Source: Pseudomonas fluvialis (GTDB lineage Bacteria; Pseudomonadota; Gammaproteobacteria; Pseudomonadales; Pseudomonadaceae). From it: DNA of 64,000 nucleotides. The stretch lies in NCBI RefSeq assembly GCF_014207935.1, contig NZ_JACHLL010000003.1:74265-138264 (forward strand). Reading direction: 5' to 3'. The notes under the pieces were generated by a model, which was given only the letters and a program-made list of their open reading frames with translations, searched no databases and was not told the DNA's origin. The translations under genes and the position numbers were made by a program. Shown here piece by piece: positions 24,936-33,692 of the stretch. Position 1 is the first letter of the stretch. Every line of letters begins with the position of its first letter.

Positions 24936-26843
24936 GTGAAGCTGCTCAACCAGGGCGACATCCATGTTCGCACCCAACTGATCAGCCTCGGTCCGGCACT
25001 GCTGCTGACCCTGATCCTCACCGCGTTCTTCACCTATACGCGCCTGCACGACCTGCGCACCGAGATCAACCAGACCGGCCAGCTGATCGCCAACCAGCTG
25101 GCGCCGGCCAGCGAATATGCCCTGCAGAACCACAATCTCGGGCAGCTCGGCGAACTGCTACAAGCCACCCTGGAAACCGCCAAGGTGCGCTTCCTCGAAG
25201 TGCGCGACACGGAAAACCGCCTGCTGGTGTATGTCGAGCAGGCCCAGCCCGCCAGCAACGATCAACTGCAGGTATTCCAGGCCCCGGTCATGGGCAATCA
25301 GGCCGTCACCCTCGGCCGAGTGGTGGTCGGTATTTCCAGCGACGATTTCAACAGCCGCCAGCAGGAAATCCTCGCCAAGGCCGGCGCCATCGGCCTGCTC
25401 GCCCTGCTGCTGACCTTTCTGCTCGCCCGCCGTCTGGCCATGAGCCTGTCGCGGCCGATTGCCGCCATGGGCGCGGCGGTGCATTCGCTGCAGAGCGGTG
25501 ACTATGGCCAGGAACTGCCAGTCAACGACGACGGCGAGCTGGGCACTCTGGCCCGCCATATCAATGCCCTGGCCAATGCGCTGGAAACGGCCAGCCGCGA
25601 GCAGAGCCATGCCATCGAGCAACTGACCCTGGCACGCGAGGAAGCCGAGCAGGCCAACCGCGCCAAGTCCGAATTCCTCGCCATGATGAGCCATGAGCTG
25701 CGCACGCCCATGAATGGCGTACTGGGCATGCTGCAGCTGCTGGAAACCACCGAGATGAACAGCGAGCAGGCCGAGTACACGGCGCTGGCGACCGAATCCA
25801 CCGAACACCTGCTCAAGGTGATCAACGACATCCTCGACTTCTCGCGCATCGAGCGTGATGCTCTGGAGCTGGAGCGCATTGCCTTCGACCTCGGCGATCT
25901 GCTGCAAAGTTCGGTGCAGGTGTTCCTGCACAGCGCCCAGCAGCGCCACCTCAGCCTGAGCCTGGAAGTTCAACCCGGGCTGGAAAACATGGAAACCCAG
26001 GGCGACCCGACGCGCATACGGCAGATTCTGGTCAACCTGATTGGCAACGCCCTGAAGTTCACCGAGCACGGCGGCATCCGCGTCATCGCCAACTGGCAAG
26101 CCCTGGATGATCAGGTGCTGTGGTTCACCTGCGCCGTGCACGACAGCGGCATCGGCATTCCCGCCGAGCGCCTGGAGCACATGTTCGATGCCTTCCAGCA
26201 GGCCGACAACTCGATTTCCCGGCGCTATGGCGGCACCGGCCTGGGCCTGCCGATCGCCCGCACGCTGGCCGAGCGCATGGGCGGCACCCTGCGCGCCGAA
26301 AGCGGCGGCCAGGGTTCGGTGTTCACCCTTGAGATTCCCCTACCCTTCGTGCCGCGGCAGACCCGCATCGACAGGCGCGATGCCCAGCAGCAGTCGCAGG
26401 GGGCTGGTGAGCTGGTGCTGCTGGTGGAAGACAACCCGGTCAACCAGACCGTGATCGAGGCCATGCTGCGCAGCCTTGGCTACCGCGTGCAACTGGCTGG
26501 CGATGGCGCCATCGCCGTACAGGCGGTCTGCAACACGCACTTCGATGTGATCCTGATGGACTGCCGCTTGCCGCACATGGATGGCTACGAGGCGACCCGG
26601 CGTATTCGTCAGCTGGCGCAGGGACGCTTGATCCCGATCATTGCCCTCACCGCCAATGCCCTGCAAGGTGATCGCGAGCTGTGCCTACGTGCCGGCATGG
26701 ATGACTATCTGGCCAAGCCCTTCAAGCGCCTGGACCTGCAGCATCTGCTGGAGCGCTGGTTGCGCCAGCGTGCCAATACGAGCGAGCTACCAGCCGTGGC
26801 AGAACGACATGCCTGGACGGCACCCCCGACCTTTGGCGAGTAG
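24936..26843 (+). CDS. Hybrid sensor histidine kinase / response regulator (PA1611-like)
   Basis: This is a kinase of about 635 residues. It has an N-terminal membrane helix ([17 protein letters not shown]), a periplasmic segment, a second helix ([15 protein letters not shown]) and HAMP. The phospho-acceptor domain has His253 ([12 protein letters not shown]). HATPase motifs ([25 protein letters not shown]) and a C-terminal receiver with Asp542 (VILMDCRLP) follow. There is no phosphotransfer domain, so an external Hpt partner is needed. In P. aeruginosa the protein at this place upstream of fabAB (PA1611, from memory) interacts with RetS and feeds HptB. The start is uncertain: GTG 24936 has GGGAG 10 bases upstream, while ATG 24861 lacks a ribosome site. 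Confidence 0.88.
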   Translation: MKLLNQGDIHVRTQLISLGPALLLTLILTAFFTYTRLHDLRTEINQTGQLIANQLAPASEYALQNHNLGQLGELLQATLETAKVRFLEVRDTENRLLVYVEQAQPASNDQLQVFQAPVMGNQAVTLGRVVVGISSDDFNSRQQEILAKAGAIGLLALLLTFLLARRLAMSLSRPIAAMGAAVHSLQSGDYGQELPVNDDGELGTLARHINALANALETASREQSHAIEQLTLAREEAEQANRAKSEFLAMMSHELRTPMNGVLGMLQLLETTEMNSEQAEYTALATESTEHLLKVINDILDFSRIERDALELERIAFDLGDLLQSSVQVFLHSAQQRHLSLSLEVQPGLENMETQGDPTRIRQILVNLIGNALKFTEHGGIRVIANWQALDDQVLWFTCAVHDSGIGIPAERLEHMFDAFQQADNSISRRYGGTGLGLPIARTLAERMGGTLRAESGGQGSVFTLEIPLPFVPRQTRIDRRDAQQQSQGAGELVLLVEDNPVNQTVIEAMLRSLGYRVQLAGDGAIAVQAVCNTHFDVILMDCRLPHMDGYEATRRIRQLAQGRLIPIIALTANALQGDRELCLRAGMDDYLAKPFKRLDLQHLLERWLRQRANTSELPAVAERHAWTAPPTFGE

Positions 26844-26880
26844 GCACAAGCCGCGAGGTGCGGCAGCTTGCGAGTAGAGT

Positions 26881-26896
26881 GTGAACGACTGTACGC
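26881..26896 (+). promoter_or_regulatory. Weak candidate DesT-like site upstream of fabA
   Basis: GTGAACGACTGTACGC lies 120-135 bases before the fabA ATG. It resembles the DesT operator of Pseudomonas fatty-acid genes as I remember it (GTGAACGCTTGTTGA), matching at about 10 of 15 positions. The dyad symmetry is poor. No convincing -35/-10 pair was identified in 26844-27015. Confidence 0.25.
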
Positions 26897-27015
26897 GGCA
26901 GTGTGACTTTAACCACAACGCAACAGTCTACGACTAGGCTGACGGCATGCAGACCCGCTCTGCAGCCGCAGGATGATTGGCCCAGCCCTGACACAGGGAC
27001 CTTTGAGGAGCATGC

Positions 27016-27531
27016 ATGAGCAAGAAGAACGCCTACACCCGGGAAGAACTGCTGGCCTGTGGTCGCGGCGAACTGTTTGGCCCGGGCAACGCACAGCTGC
27101 CGGCCCCCAACATGCTGATGATGGATCGCATCACCCATATCAGTGACACGGGCGGCAAATACGGCAAGGGCGAAATCATCGCCGAGCTGGATATCAATCC
27201 GGACCTGTGGTTCTTTGCCTGCCACTTCGAAGGCGACCCGGTCATGCCCGGCTGCCTGGGCCTGGATGCCATGTGGCAGCTGGTCGGCTTCTATCTCGGC
27301 TGGCAAGGCAACCCCGGCCGTGGCCGCGCCCTGGGTTCGGGCGAAGTGAAGTTCTTCGGCCAGGTCCTGCCGACCGCCAAGAAGCTCACCTACACCATTC
27401 ATATCAAGCGCACCATCAGCCGCTCACTGATCCTCGGCATCGCCGACGGCACCGTCAGCGTCGATGGCCGCGAGATCTACAGTGCCGAAGGCCTGCGGGT
27501 CGGCCTGTTCACCTCCACCGACAGTTTCTGA
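27016..27531 (+). CDS. fabA: 3-hydroxydecanoyl-ACP dehydratase/isomerase FabA
   Basis: This 171-residue hotdog enzyme dehydrates 3-hydroxydecanoyl-ACP and isomerises trans-2- to cis-3-decenoyl-ACP, the branch point of anaerobic unsaturated fatty acid synthesis. The active-site residues are His70 ([12 protein letters not shown]) and Asp84 (GCLGLDAM), at exactly the E. coli positions. GAGGAG lies 5 bases before the ATG. It is followed 15 bases later by fabB, forming the usual fabAB operon. Confidence 0.98.
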   Translation: MSKKNAYTREELLACGRGELFGPGNAQLPAPNMLMMDRITHISDTGGKYGKGEIIAELDINPDLWFFACHFEGDPVMPGCLGLDAMWQLVGFYLGWQGNPGRGRALGSGEVKFFGQVLPTAKKLTYTIHIKRTISRSLILGIADGTVSVDGREIYSAEGLRVGLFTSTDSF

Positions 27532-27546
27532 TTGAAGGACTCCACC

Positions 27547-28764
27547 ATGCGTCGCGCCGTCATCACTGGTCTGGGTATCGTTTCCTGCCTGGGCACCGAT
27601 AAGGACACCGTTAGCGCCAACCTGCGTGCCAGCAAGAGCGGCATCCGCTTCAACCCGGCCTACGCCGAGATGGGGCTGCGCAGCCAGGTTTCCGGCTCGG
27701 TGCAACTCAACCTGGAAGAGCTGATCGACCGCAAGGTCCTGCGCTTCATGGGCGACGCAGCAGCCTTTGCCTACCTGTCGATGCAGCAGGCGATCAGCGA
27801 TGCCGGCCTGACCGAAGCGCAGGTCTCCCACCCGCGCACCGGACTGGTAGCCGGCTCCGGCGGCGCCTCGACGCTGAACCAGATGGAAGCCATCGACACC
27901 CTGCGCGAGAAAGGCGTCAAGCGCATCGGCCCATACCGCGTGCCGCGCACCATGGGCAGCACAGTGTCGGCCTGTCTGGCCACACCGTTCCAGATCAAGG
28001 GTGTGAACTACTCGATCTCCTCGGCCTGCGCCACCAGTGCTCACTGCATCGGCCACGCCTGGGAACAGATCCAGATGGGCAAGCAGGACATCGTCTTCGC
28101 CGGCGGCGGCGAAGAAGAGCACTGGAGCCAGAGCTGCCTGTTCGACGCCATGGGCGCCCTCTCCACCCAGTACAACGAGACCCCGGAAAAAGCCTCTCGC
28201 GCCTACGACGCCAAGCGTGACGGCTTCGTCATCGCCGGCGGTGGCGGCATGGTGGTGGTCGAGGAACTGGAGCACGCCCTCGCCCGCGGCGCCAAGATCT
28301 ATGCCGAAATCGTCGGCTACGGCGCCACCAGCGACGGCTACGACATGGTCGCACCGAGCGGCGAAGGCGCCGTGCGCTGCATGCAGCAGGCGCTGGCCAC
28401 CGTCGACAGCCCGATCGACTACCTCAACACCCACGGCACTTCCACCCCGGTCGGCGATGCCGCAGAGGGTCGTGCAGTACGTGAAGTGTTCGGCGACAAG
28501 GCCCCGCCTCTAAGCTCGACCAAGAGCTTGTCCGGTCACTCGCTGGGCGCCGCCGGCGTGCAGGAAGCCATCTACTGCATGCTGATGATGGAAGGCAACT
28601 TCATTGCCGGCTCCGCCAATATCGAAGAGCTGGACCCGGAAGTGGCCGATCTGCCGGTGGTGCAGCAGACTCGTGAAAACGTGCAGCTCAATACCGTGAT
28701 GAGCAACAGCTTCGGCTTCGGTGGCACCAACGCCACCCTGATCCTCAAGCGCTGGACGGCCTGA
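27547..28764 (+). CDS. fabB: 3-oxoacyl-ACP synthase I FabB
   Basis: This 405-residue condensing enzyme elongates cis-3-decenoyl-ACP and other acyl-ACPs. The catalytic triad is Cys161 (SSACATS), His296 ([10 protein letters not shown]) and His331 (LSGHSLGA), as in FabB. The C-terminal motif SFGFGGTN is present. The ATG at 27547 has AAGGA 7 bases upstream, and a TTG five codons earlier opens the same frame but is unlikely. A strong terminator follows 16 bases after the stop. Confidence 0.98.
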   Translation: MRRAVITGLGIVSCLGTDKDTVSANLRASKSGIRFNPAYAEMGLRSQVSGSVQLNLEELIDRKVLRFMGDAAAFAYLSMQQAISDAGLTEAQVSHPRTGLVAGSGGASTLNQMEAIDTLREKGVKRIGPYRVPRTMGSTVSACLATPFQIKGVNYSISSACATSAHCIGHAWEQIQMGKQDIVFAGGGEEEHWSQSCLFDAMGALSTQYNETPEKASRAYDAKRDGFVIAGGGGMVVVEELEHALARGAKIYAEIVGYGATSDGYDMVAPSGEGAVRCMQQALATVDSPIDYLNTHGTSTPVGDAAEGRAVREVFGDKAPPLSSTKSLSGHSLGAAGVQEAIYCMLMMEGNFIAGSANIEELDPEVADLPVVQQTRENVQLNTVMSNSFGFGGTNATLILKRWTA

Positions 28765-28779
28765 ACGGTCAGGCAATAA

Positions 28780-28805
28780 AAAACGGCGCCTGCGGGCGCC
28801 GTTTT
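28780..28805. terminator. Bidirectional rho-independent terminator after fabB
   Basis: An 11-base stem AAAACGGCGCC/GGCGCCGTTTT has a TGCG loop. A-rich sequence precedes it and T-rich sequence follows. It lies between fabB and the convergent DUF1329 gene and would serve both. Confidence 0.92.
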
Positions 28806-28826
28806 CATTTACGCGGCAACCCCCAC

Positions 28827-30194
28827 TCAGCGACCGGCCTTGCGGCGTAGGGCCGAGGGGCTGAAGTTGCTGTCATCCGGCGCTGCCTGGCTGAAGTCGA
28901 CCGTGCTCTTCTCCTCGTTGTCGAGCCACTGCACACCATAGCGGCGCGCCTGCAGGTCGTGGAACGTATCCAGACCGGTCCATACCGTCGGCACTTCGTA
29001 GAAGGTCTTCAGGTAGGCCATCGACACGCGCCACAGCTCGCCACGGCCGTCGTACTGGTCGACCACCGCCGCGCTCCAGCTGTCCTCGTCCAGGTACAGG
29101 CGACGCTTGGAGTAGATATGTCGTGCGCCTGACTTCAGCTTGCCCTCGACCACCCACACACGGTGCAGCTCGTAACGGGTGTACTTGGGATTGATATGAC
29201 CCGGGGTGAGCAGGTCCTTGTACTTCACTTCGGCACTGGTCAGCTGGTAGTTGTTGTAGGGGATGAAGACTTCCTGCTTGCCAACCAGCGTCCAGTCATA
29301 GCGATCCGGCGCGCCGTTGTACATGTCGGTGTCGTCGGCCGTGCGCAGGCCATCGGTGGCCTCGATCGGTGTGTCATAGGCCAGCGTCGGCGCACGCCGC
29401 ACACGGCGCTGACCCGGGCTGTAGCCCCAGGCCTGACGCGGCGCCTTGACCTGGTCGAGCATCTCGTGGACCAACGCGCCCTCACCGGCCAGACGCGCCG
29501 GCGCCGTGGTGAAGGTCAGGTAGTAGAACAGCTGGTTGTTCAGCGTGGCGTAGCTGCCCTGCGGATCATAGAAGCGGAACTTGGCCTCGTTCTTCGAGGT
29601 AACCAGCGCGTAGGAGCCATTGCGCTGTACACCGGCTTCGGAAGAACGGCGTACCAGGTAGCTGCCGCGGTAACGGGTGATGTGGTTCCACACCGCCTCT
29701 ACGCCACTTTGCGGAATCGGAAACGGCGTACCACCGTAGGCATCGCTGATCCCGTTACCGCCATCGAGCAGCTTGGCCGTGGTGGCATTCTTGTAGGTGT
29801 TGTCGTATACCCACTGCGGTGCCGCGGCACTGCGCTGGGTCGGATAGACCGGCATGCTGAAGCTGTCCGGGTAGGACTTGAGCAGGGCAATCTGGCCATC
29901 GGTGAGATTGCCGCGGTACTGCTCCAAGTTGGCCTTGGTGATGCTGAACAACGGCTTGTCGCCGGCATAGGGATCGACATGCCGCTTGCCCGGCCCTTGA
30001 TATCCAGCAGGCGCCTTGGTCAGGCCGCCCGTCCAGGCCGGAATGGTGCCGGCGGCATTGCCGGCACGCTCGCCACCGAGCGGAGTCAGGGTGGTTTTCA
30101 GGGTCGCCGCCTGACTGGCAGAAACAGCTGCCTCTGCGGCAACGGGCACGGCCAGCCACAAGGCAACCGCAAGCAACGAAAGTGATGGACGCAT
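28827..30194 (-). CDS. DUF1329 domain-containing exported protein
   Basis: This 455-residue protein has a Sec signal peptide (MRPSLSLLAVALWLAVPVAAEA) and the DUF1329 layout: an early LTPLGGERAGNAAGTIPAW block, mid-protein YNGAPDRYDWTLVGKQE and HRVWVVEGKL, and late DEDSWSAAVVDQYDGRGELW. DUF1329 proteins are periplasmic or outer-membrane-facing proteins with a LolB-like fold. They are almost always encoded beside a DUF1302 barrel, as here (51 bases away). They are associated with handling of hydrophobic compounds, but the substrate here is unknown. Confidence 0.88.
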   Translation of the reverse strand: MRPSLSLLAVALWLAVPVAAEAAVSASQAATLKTTLTPLGGERAGNAAGTIPAWTGGLTKAPAGYQGPGKRHVDPYAGDKPLFSITKANLEQYRGNLTDGQIALLKSYPDSFSMPVYPTQRSAAAPQWVYDNTYKNATTAKLLDGGNGISDAYGGTPFPIPQSGVEAVWNHITRYRGSYLVRRSSEAGVQRNGSYALVTSKNEAKFRFYDPQGSYATLNNQLFYYLTFTTAPARLAGEGALVHEMLDQVKAPRQAWGYSPGQRRVRRAPTLAYDTPIEATDGLRTADDTDMYNGAPDRYDWTLVGKQEVFIPYNNYQLTSAEVKYKDLLTPGHINPKYTRYELHRVWVVEGKLKSGARHIYSKRRLYLDEDSWSAAVVDQYDGRGELWRVSMAYLKTFYEVPTVWTGLDTFHDLQARRYGVQWLDNEEKSTVDFSQAAPDDSNFSPSALRRKAGR

Positions 30195-30245
30195 AGCGAT
30201 AACTCCAGGACAGAACTCAGCCCGGCGCTAGGCCGGGCCGGTTGA

Positions 30246-32192
30246 TCAGAACGAATACTTGCCAGTCAGCGAGACGTTGTCGCGGTCATAGGAGCCGCTG
30301 TTGCCATCATCGTACTGGGTGTACTGCAGGCCGACCTGGAAACTGTTCAGGTACAGCGCGTCCATCCCCACGGTGAAGGCCTTGTTGTTCTCGATGAAGT
30401 TGCCAACACGGTCGGAGTTGCCCTGGAAGTCATGCTGGAAGACCGCATAAGGCGACAGCTGGACACCGGCGAACACATCGTTCCAGCTACCCGACAGCAG
30501 CAAGGTGTAGCCATAACTGTCACGGTCAACCTGCCAGTCATCACCATTGCCTTTCACATAAGCCTTATCGGCAGAACTGGTGAAAACGCGCTCACTGCCA
30601 TCATAAGCGGTGTATGTCAGGCTACTGCCACGAATGTGCTGAGACGCGACTTCAACTACACCAAACAGCGAGTCAAAACTCAGGCGGGGACCGAAGTTGT
30701 AGATGGATGACAACGAGACGTTGAACATTTCTGCCCGCTCGTAGTTATCAAACAACACTCCACGGCACAGCATCTTACCGGAGACAGGAGTACAGGCATC
30801 TTCAGCAGCGACATTGCTATCGGCAACTGTACTGGTCCCCAAAACACCAGGGATCAACAGGTCACCCAGAATATCGTCAGTTGCCGTGATGGCGACCGGC
30901 GCATTTGGCCGATAGGCAACCTCTCCAGAGAATGAGGCATCCCCCATAGTGGTATTAAAGCTGAACCCATACATCCGCACATCTTCCACATAGCGACGAC
31001 GTGCAACAGCATTGCTGGCCATATCAACGGTAGCTACGCCCGGTACCGCAGCACCTGCTCCTGGTACCAAAGCGTTCGCAATATTGGTCAGGCCTGCGAT
31101 ATCAATCCCGTCATAACCAGTCAAATCCACAGTCAGCTGCGGCTCCTTCGTGTGGTAGTTGACGAAATACAAGCCGAACTCGGTGGCGTTCAACTCTTCG
31201 GCAATGTAACGAAGAGCAAAACCAAATTGACCGTCATTACTAGCAGACAAGTCCTCGCCAATATTGGCAACTTTAAAGGTGCCTGTAGTTGGGTCGACGA
31301 AAGCATTCGGGCCATATGGACCATTCCCAACCAACCCAAAATCAGCCGCCAGGTTGTAAAAACCCAATATTGGCGCAAGATCTTTCTCTGTCGTGTAGGC
31401 AGTATTACCACCGTCTGCAAACAGATCAGTGCCCCCAAAATAGGTACCGACTGGATCGAGACGGGTTTCCTCCCACGTCCACTGATAGAAACCTTCCATC
31501 GATAGGTTTTCAGTCAGGCCGATGTTGTAGCTGAAGGCCTCGACCGGCATCAGCACTTCCTTAAGCTCGGAACCAGGCAGGTGGTACTTGGCCGCATCCA
31601 CCGGATTGATGGTATTGATGCCTCCACGATAGAAAACACCCTCTCCCCAACTAATGACCTGACGACCTAGCTTGGCGCCCAGCGGCATGTCGCCGACATC
31701 CCAGCTACCGAAAACATAGGCATCAAGCACCTCGGCATTGTTACCGGCAACATCGCGGGTCTCATCAGTGAAATGGTCATCGTTGGGATAGGCTTGGCTC
31801 GGCCGCCCTGCAGAGTCAGACAAGTCGTTGTAATCATTACGCTTATCCATAATCTGCGTATCGTAGTAGGCCGTACCACGAATGAACGCACCGTAATTCT
31901 GATAGTTCAGCGAGAGATCTGAGGTGACCTTGTACACCTCAGAAACAAGGCCGGTATCAAAGTTACGGTTGCCATCGTCAGCGTTGATGTCACCGACATC
32001 ATCACGCCCTTGAACCCGCCACAATGTGCCGTATGACAACGTGGTATCGAGGGAACCCTCGACCTCGCCATCCAACAGGCTGATTTCCACCGCTTGTGCC
32101 TGGCTGGCAATCACCAGCGGCAAGATCCCCAGCAAAGCACCCGCCTGCAATGGCTTGCAGAACAGGGCGGGCAAGCGCACCTGCTTTTTCAT
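30246..32192 (-). CDS. DUF1302 outer-membrane beta-barrel protein
   Basis: This 648-residue protein has a signal peptide of about 34 residues ending AQA. The mature part is rich in alternating strands, starts with VEISLLDGEVEGSLDTTLSYG, and ends in a Phe (LTGKYSF) as barrel proteins do. DUF1302 members are predicted channels for hydrophobic molecules that work with DUF1329 partners. The ATG at 32192 begins the signal peptide, with GGGGG 5 bases upstream. The interior (about 30600-31900) is clearly lower in GC than its neighbours, with many AT-ending codons. This suggests transfer or relaxed surface-loop evolution. Confidence 0.86.
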   Translation of the reverse strand: MKKQVRLPALFCKPLQAGALLGILPLVIASQAQAVEISLLDGEVEGSLDTTLSYGTLWRVQGRDDVGDINADDGNRNFDTGLVSEVYKVTSDLSLNYQNYGAFIRGTAYYDTQIMDKRNDYNDLSDSAGRPSQAYPNDDHFTDETRDVAGNNAEVLDAYVFGSWDVGDMPLGAKLGRQVISWGEGVFYRGGINTINPVDAAKYHLPGSELKEVLMPVEAFSYNIGLTENLSMEGFYQWTWEETRLDPVGTYFGGTDLFADGGNTAYTTEKDLAPILGFYNLAADFGLVGNGPYGPNAFVDPTTGTFKVANIGEDLSASNDGQFGFALRYIAEELNATEFGLYFVNYHTKEPQLTVDLTGYDGIDIAGLTNIANALVPGAGAAVPGVATVDMASNAVARRRYVEDVRMYGFSFNTTMGDASFSGEVAYRPNAPVAITATDDILGDLLIPGVLGTSTVADSNVAAEDACTPVSGKMLCRGVLFDNYERAEMFNVSLSSIYNFGPRLSFDSLFGVVEVASQHIRGSSLTYTAYDGSERVFTSSADKAYVKGNGDDWQVDRDSYGYTLLLSGSWNDVFAGVQLSPYAVFQHDFQGNSDRVGNFIENNKAFTVGMDALYLNSFQVGLQYTQYDDGNSGSYDRDNVSLTGKYSF

Positions 32193-32421
32193 TGAAACCC
32201 CCACGCCAAGATTATTGTTGTTTTGTCTCGGCTGCGCGCCCACGTATCGGAGCGTCACAGAACACGCCAGGCTTACACTGCACAAATTGGCACGAATGTA
32301 CCTAAAACGTTTCAGAGTTTTGCCAAGCAATGACTCTGCAGTCAAGCTTAATCTGTGCGATGCACTAGGGGGTGGTGCTGAACATTGGCCAAATCGACCT
32401 CCGCCCAGCCTGAATTAATCC

Positions 32422-32886
32422 TTATTGCACCATGAAGCGCTGTTCGACCAGCTTGCGATCGCCCTGGAAAACCAGGAAATGCCACTCGCCCGGCACCACC
32501 TCGTGGTACTCGCTGAACTCGTACGCCATCACGTCGGCCACGGCGGCTTCGGCCATCTCCTGCTGGACCACGAACTTGTCGTGGCGCAGGCCGTCGGGGG
32601 TGACCACGCCCGGGGTAAGATACAGCAGGGTCAGCGGCTGATCGCCCTTGCGCTTGCCAGCCAACTGATAGCGCAGGCCGAACTTGGTACCGAGCTTGGC
32701 CGGGATCACCTGGGTGGTCTCGATCGCCTGCTGCTGGTTGGTCAGCACCCGCTGCCCGGGCTCGAAGTCCTGTACCTGGCTCTGGAAAATCCCGTACTCG
32801 ATCTCGCCCTGAACCTGTACCTCGGCCAGCAACGGTGTGCTGATCAGGCTGATGGCCAAGAGGGTGGCGGCTTTGAATGCTTGCAT
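32422..32886 (-). CDS. DUF3859 exported protein
   Basis: This 154-residue protein has a signal peptide (MQAFKAATLLAISLISTPLLA) and the region VQVQGEIEYGIFQ, then VIPAKLGTKFGLRYQL and EVVPGEWHFLVFQGDRKLVEQRF. I associate it with DUF3859. AAGGAG lies 6 bases before the ATG. Its function is unknown. It is transcribed away from the DUF2892-OsmC pair and shares a 175-base divergent control region with it. The 229-base stretch after its stop, before the DUF1302 start, is AT-richer and must carry the DUF1302 promoter, but no clear hexamers were picked. Confidence 0.75.
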   Translation of the reverse strand: MQAFKAATLLAISLISTPLLAEVQVQGEIEYGIFQSQVQDFEPGQRVLTNQQQAIETTQVIPAKLGTKFGLRYQLAGKRKGDQPLTLLYLTPGVVTPDGLRHDKFVVQQEMAEAAVADVMAYEFSEYHEVVPGEWHFLVFQGDRKLVEQRFMVQ

Positions 32887-32957
32887 GATGCTCTCCTTGG
32901 AATGAACGGCGACGAGCCTATGACCAAGGCATGACAGAGAGATGACAGTCATCGCCA

Positions 32958-32977
32958 ATATACCCCCCCAGGTATAT
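32958..32977. promoter_or_regulatory. ATATACC/GGTATAT inverted repeat in divergent control region
   Basis: Seven-base arms ATATACC and GGTATAT are exactly complementary around a CCCCCA spacer. The ATACC...GGTAT shape recalls operators of CsoR/CstR-type copper or persulfide sensors. It lies about 20 bases upstream of the Anr box and could control either divergent gene. The family assignment is inference only. Confidence 0.4.
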
Positions 32978-32986
32978 AAAGAAGCG

Positions 32987-33000
32987 TTGATTCATATCAA
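32987..33000. promoter_or_regulatory. Anr/FNR box
   Basis: TTGATTCATATCAA is a perfect match to the FNR/Anr consensus TTGAT-N4-ATCAA. Its centre is about 68 bases before the DUF2892 start codon. For activation from -41.5, transcription would begin near 33035, leaving a leader of about 27 bases that contains the GGAG ribosome site. This is consistent with an oxygen-limited class II promoter for the DUF2892-OsmC pair. Confidence 0.8.
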
Positions 33001-33061
33001 GCGACCTGCCTGTCGCAGCTTCTAAGCTGCACTCATCCAACGCCATCACGGAGTGACCATC

Positions 33062-33253
33062 ATGCAATGCAACGTAGGCAAAACTGACAAACTGCTGCGT
33101 ATCGGTGCCGGCATCGCCCTGCTCGGTCTGGGGGCTGCGGGCGTCATCGGCTGGTGGGGACTGATAGGCGTGGTGCCACTGGCCACCGGCCTGCTCAACT
33201 GGTGCCCGGCCTATACCCTGCTGGGCATCAGGACCTGCAAGACGGACGCCTGA
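33062..33253 (+). CDS. DUF2892 small inner-membrane protein
   Basis: This 63-residue protein starts MQCNVGKTDKLLRI, has two membrane helices (about residues 15-32 and 35-48) and ends with the motif NWCPAYTLLGIRTC. This is the YgaP-type/DUF2892 pattern. Members are found fused or adjacent to rhodanese or other sulfur-handling proteins, and the three Cys residues (3, 48 region and near the end) fit that theme. GGAG lies 8 bases before the ATG. It is followed after one base by the OsmC gene, so the two are co-expressed, probably under Anr control. Confidence 0.85.
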   Translation: MQCNVGKTDKLLRIGAGIALLGLGAAGVIGWWGLIGVVPLATGLLNWCPAYTLLGIRTCKTDA

Positions 33254-33254
33254 C

Positions 33255-33689
33255 ATGGCACTCAAGACCCTGCATGCCCAAGGCGGCATGGGCGGCGACA
33301 TGTGCATCCGCATCACCAGTGGTGAGCTCGAGATCATCATGGACCAGCCCAAAGGGGCCGGCGGCAGTGGGCTGGGCCCGACGCCACTGGAGCTGATCCT
33401 CGCCGCCGTGGCCGGCTGTTTCGGCACCATTGGCCGCTTCATCGCCCACCAGCAGCGCTTCGAACTGCGCGGCATGCAGTTCGCCATCGAGGGCGACTAC
33501 GACCCGGATGGTCTGCTCGGTCGCAATCCGCAGGTGCGCCCAGGCTTTCAGGCCCTGCGTATTCGGGTGAGTATCGATGCCGACCTCGACCAGGCCGGCA
33601 AACAGAAACTACTGGAGCAGATCGAGCAACGCTGCCCGCTGGCCGACAACCTGCTGCATGGCACCCAACTGATCAGCAGCCTCGGCTAA
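33255..33689 (+). CDS. OsmC family protein
   Basis: This 144-residue OsmC/Ohr-fold protein has the helix LGPTPLELILAAVAGC, in which the conserved catalytic-type Cys55 ends the helix. It ends with CPLADNLLHGTQL, carrying the second Cys. These two cysteines are the peroxidatic pair of the family, which reduces organic hydroperoxides or handles reactive sulfur. A GGMGGD start and a EIIMDQPKGAGGSGLG loop are also visible. It converges on the HD-GYP gene with only three bases between stops. Confidence 0.88.
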   Translation: MALKTLHAQGGMGGDMCIRITSGELEIIMDQPKGAGGSGLGPTPLELILAAVAGCFGTIGRFIAHQQRFELRGMQFAIEGDYDPDGLLGRNPQVRPGFQALRIRVSIDADLDQAGKQKLLEQIEQRCPLADNLLHGTQLISSLG

Positions 33690-33692
33690 GGT

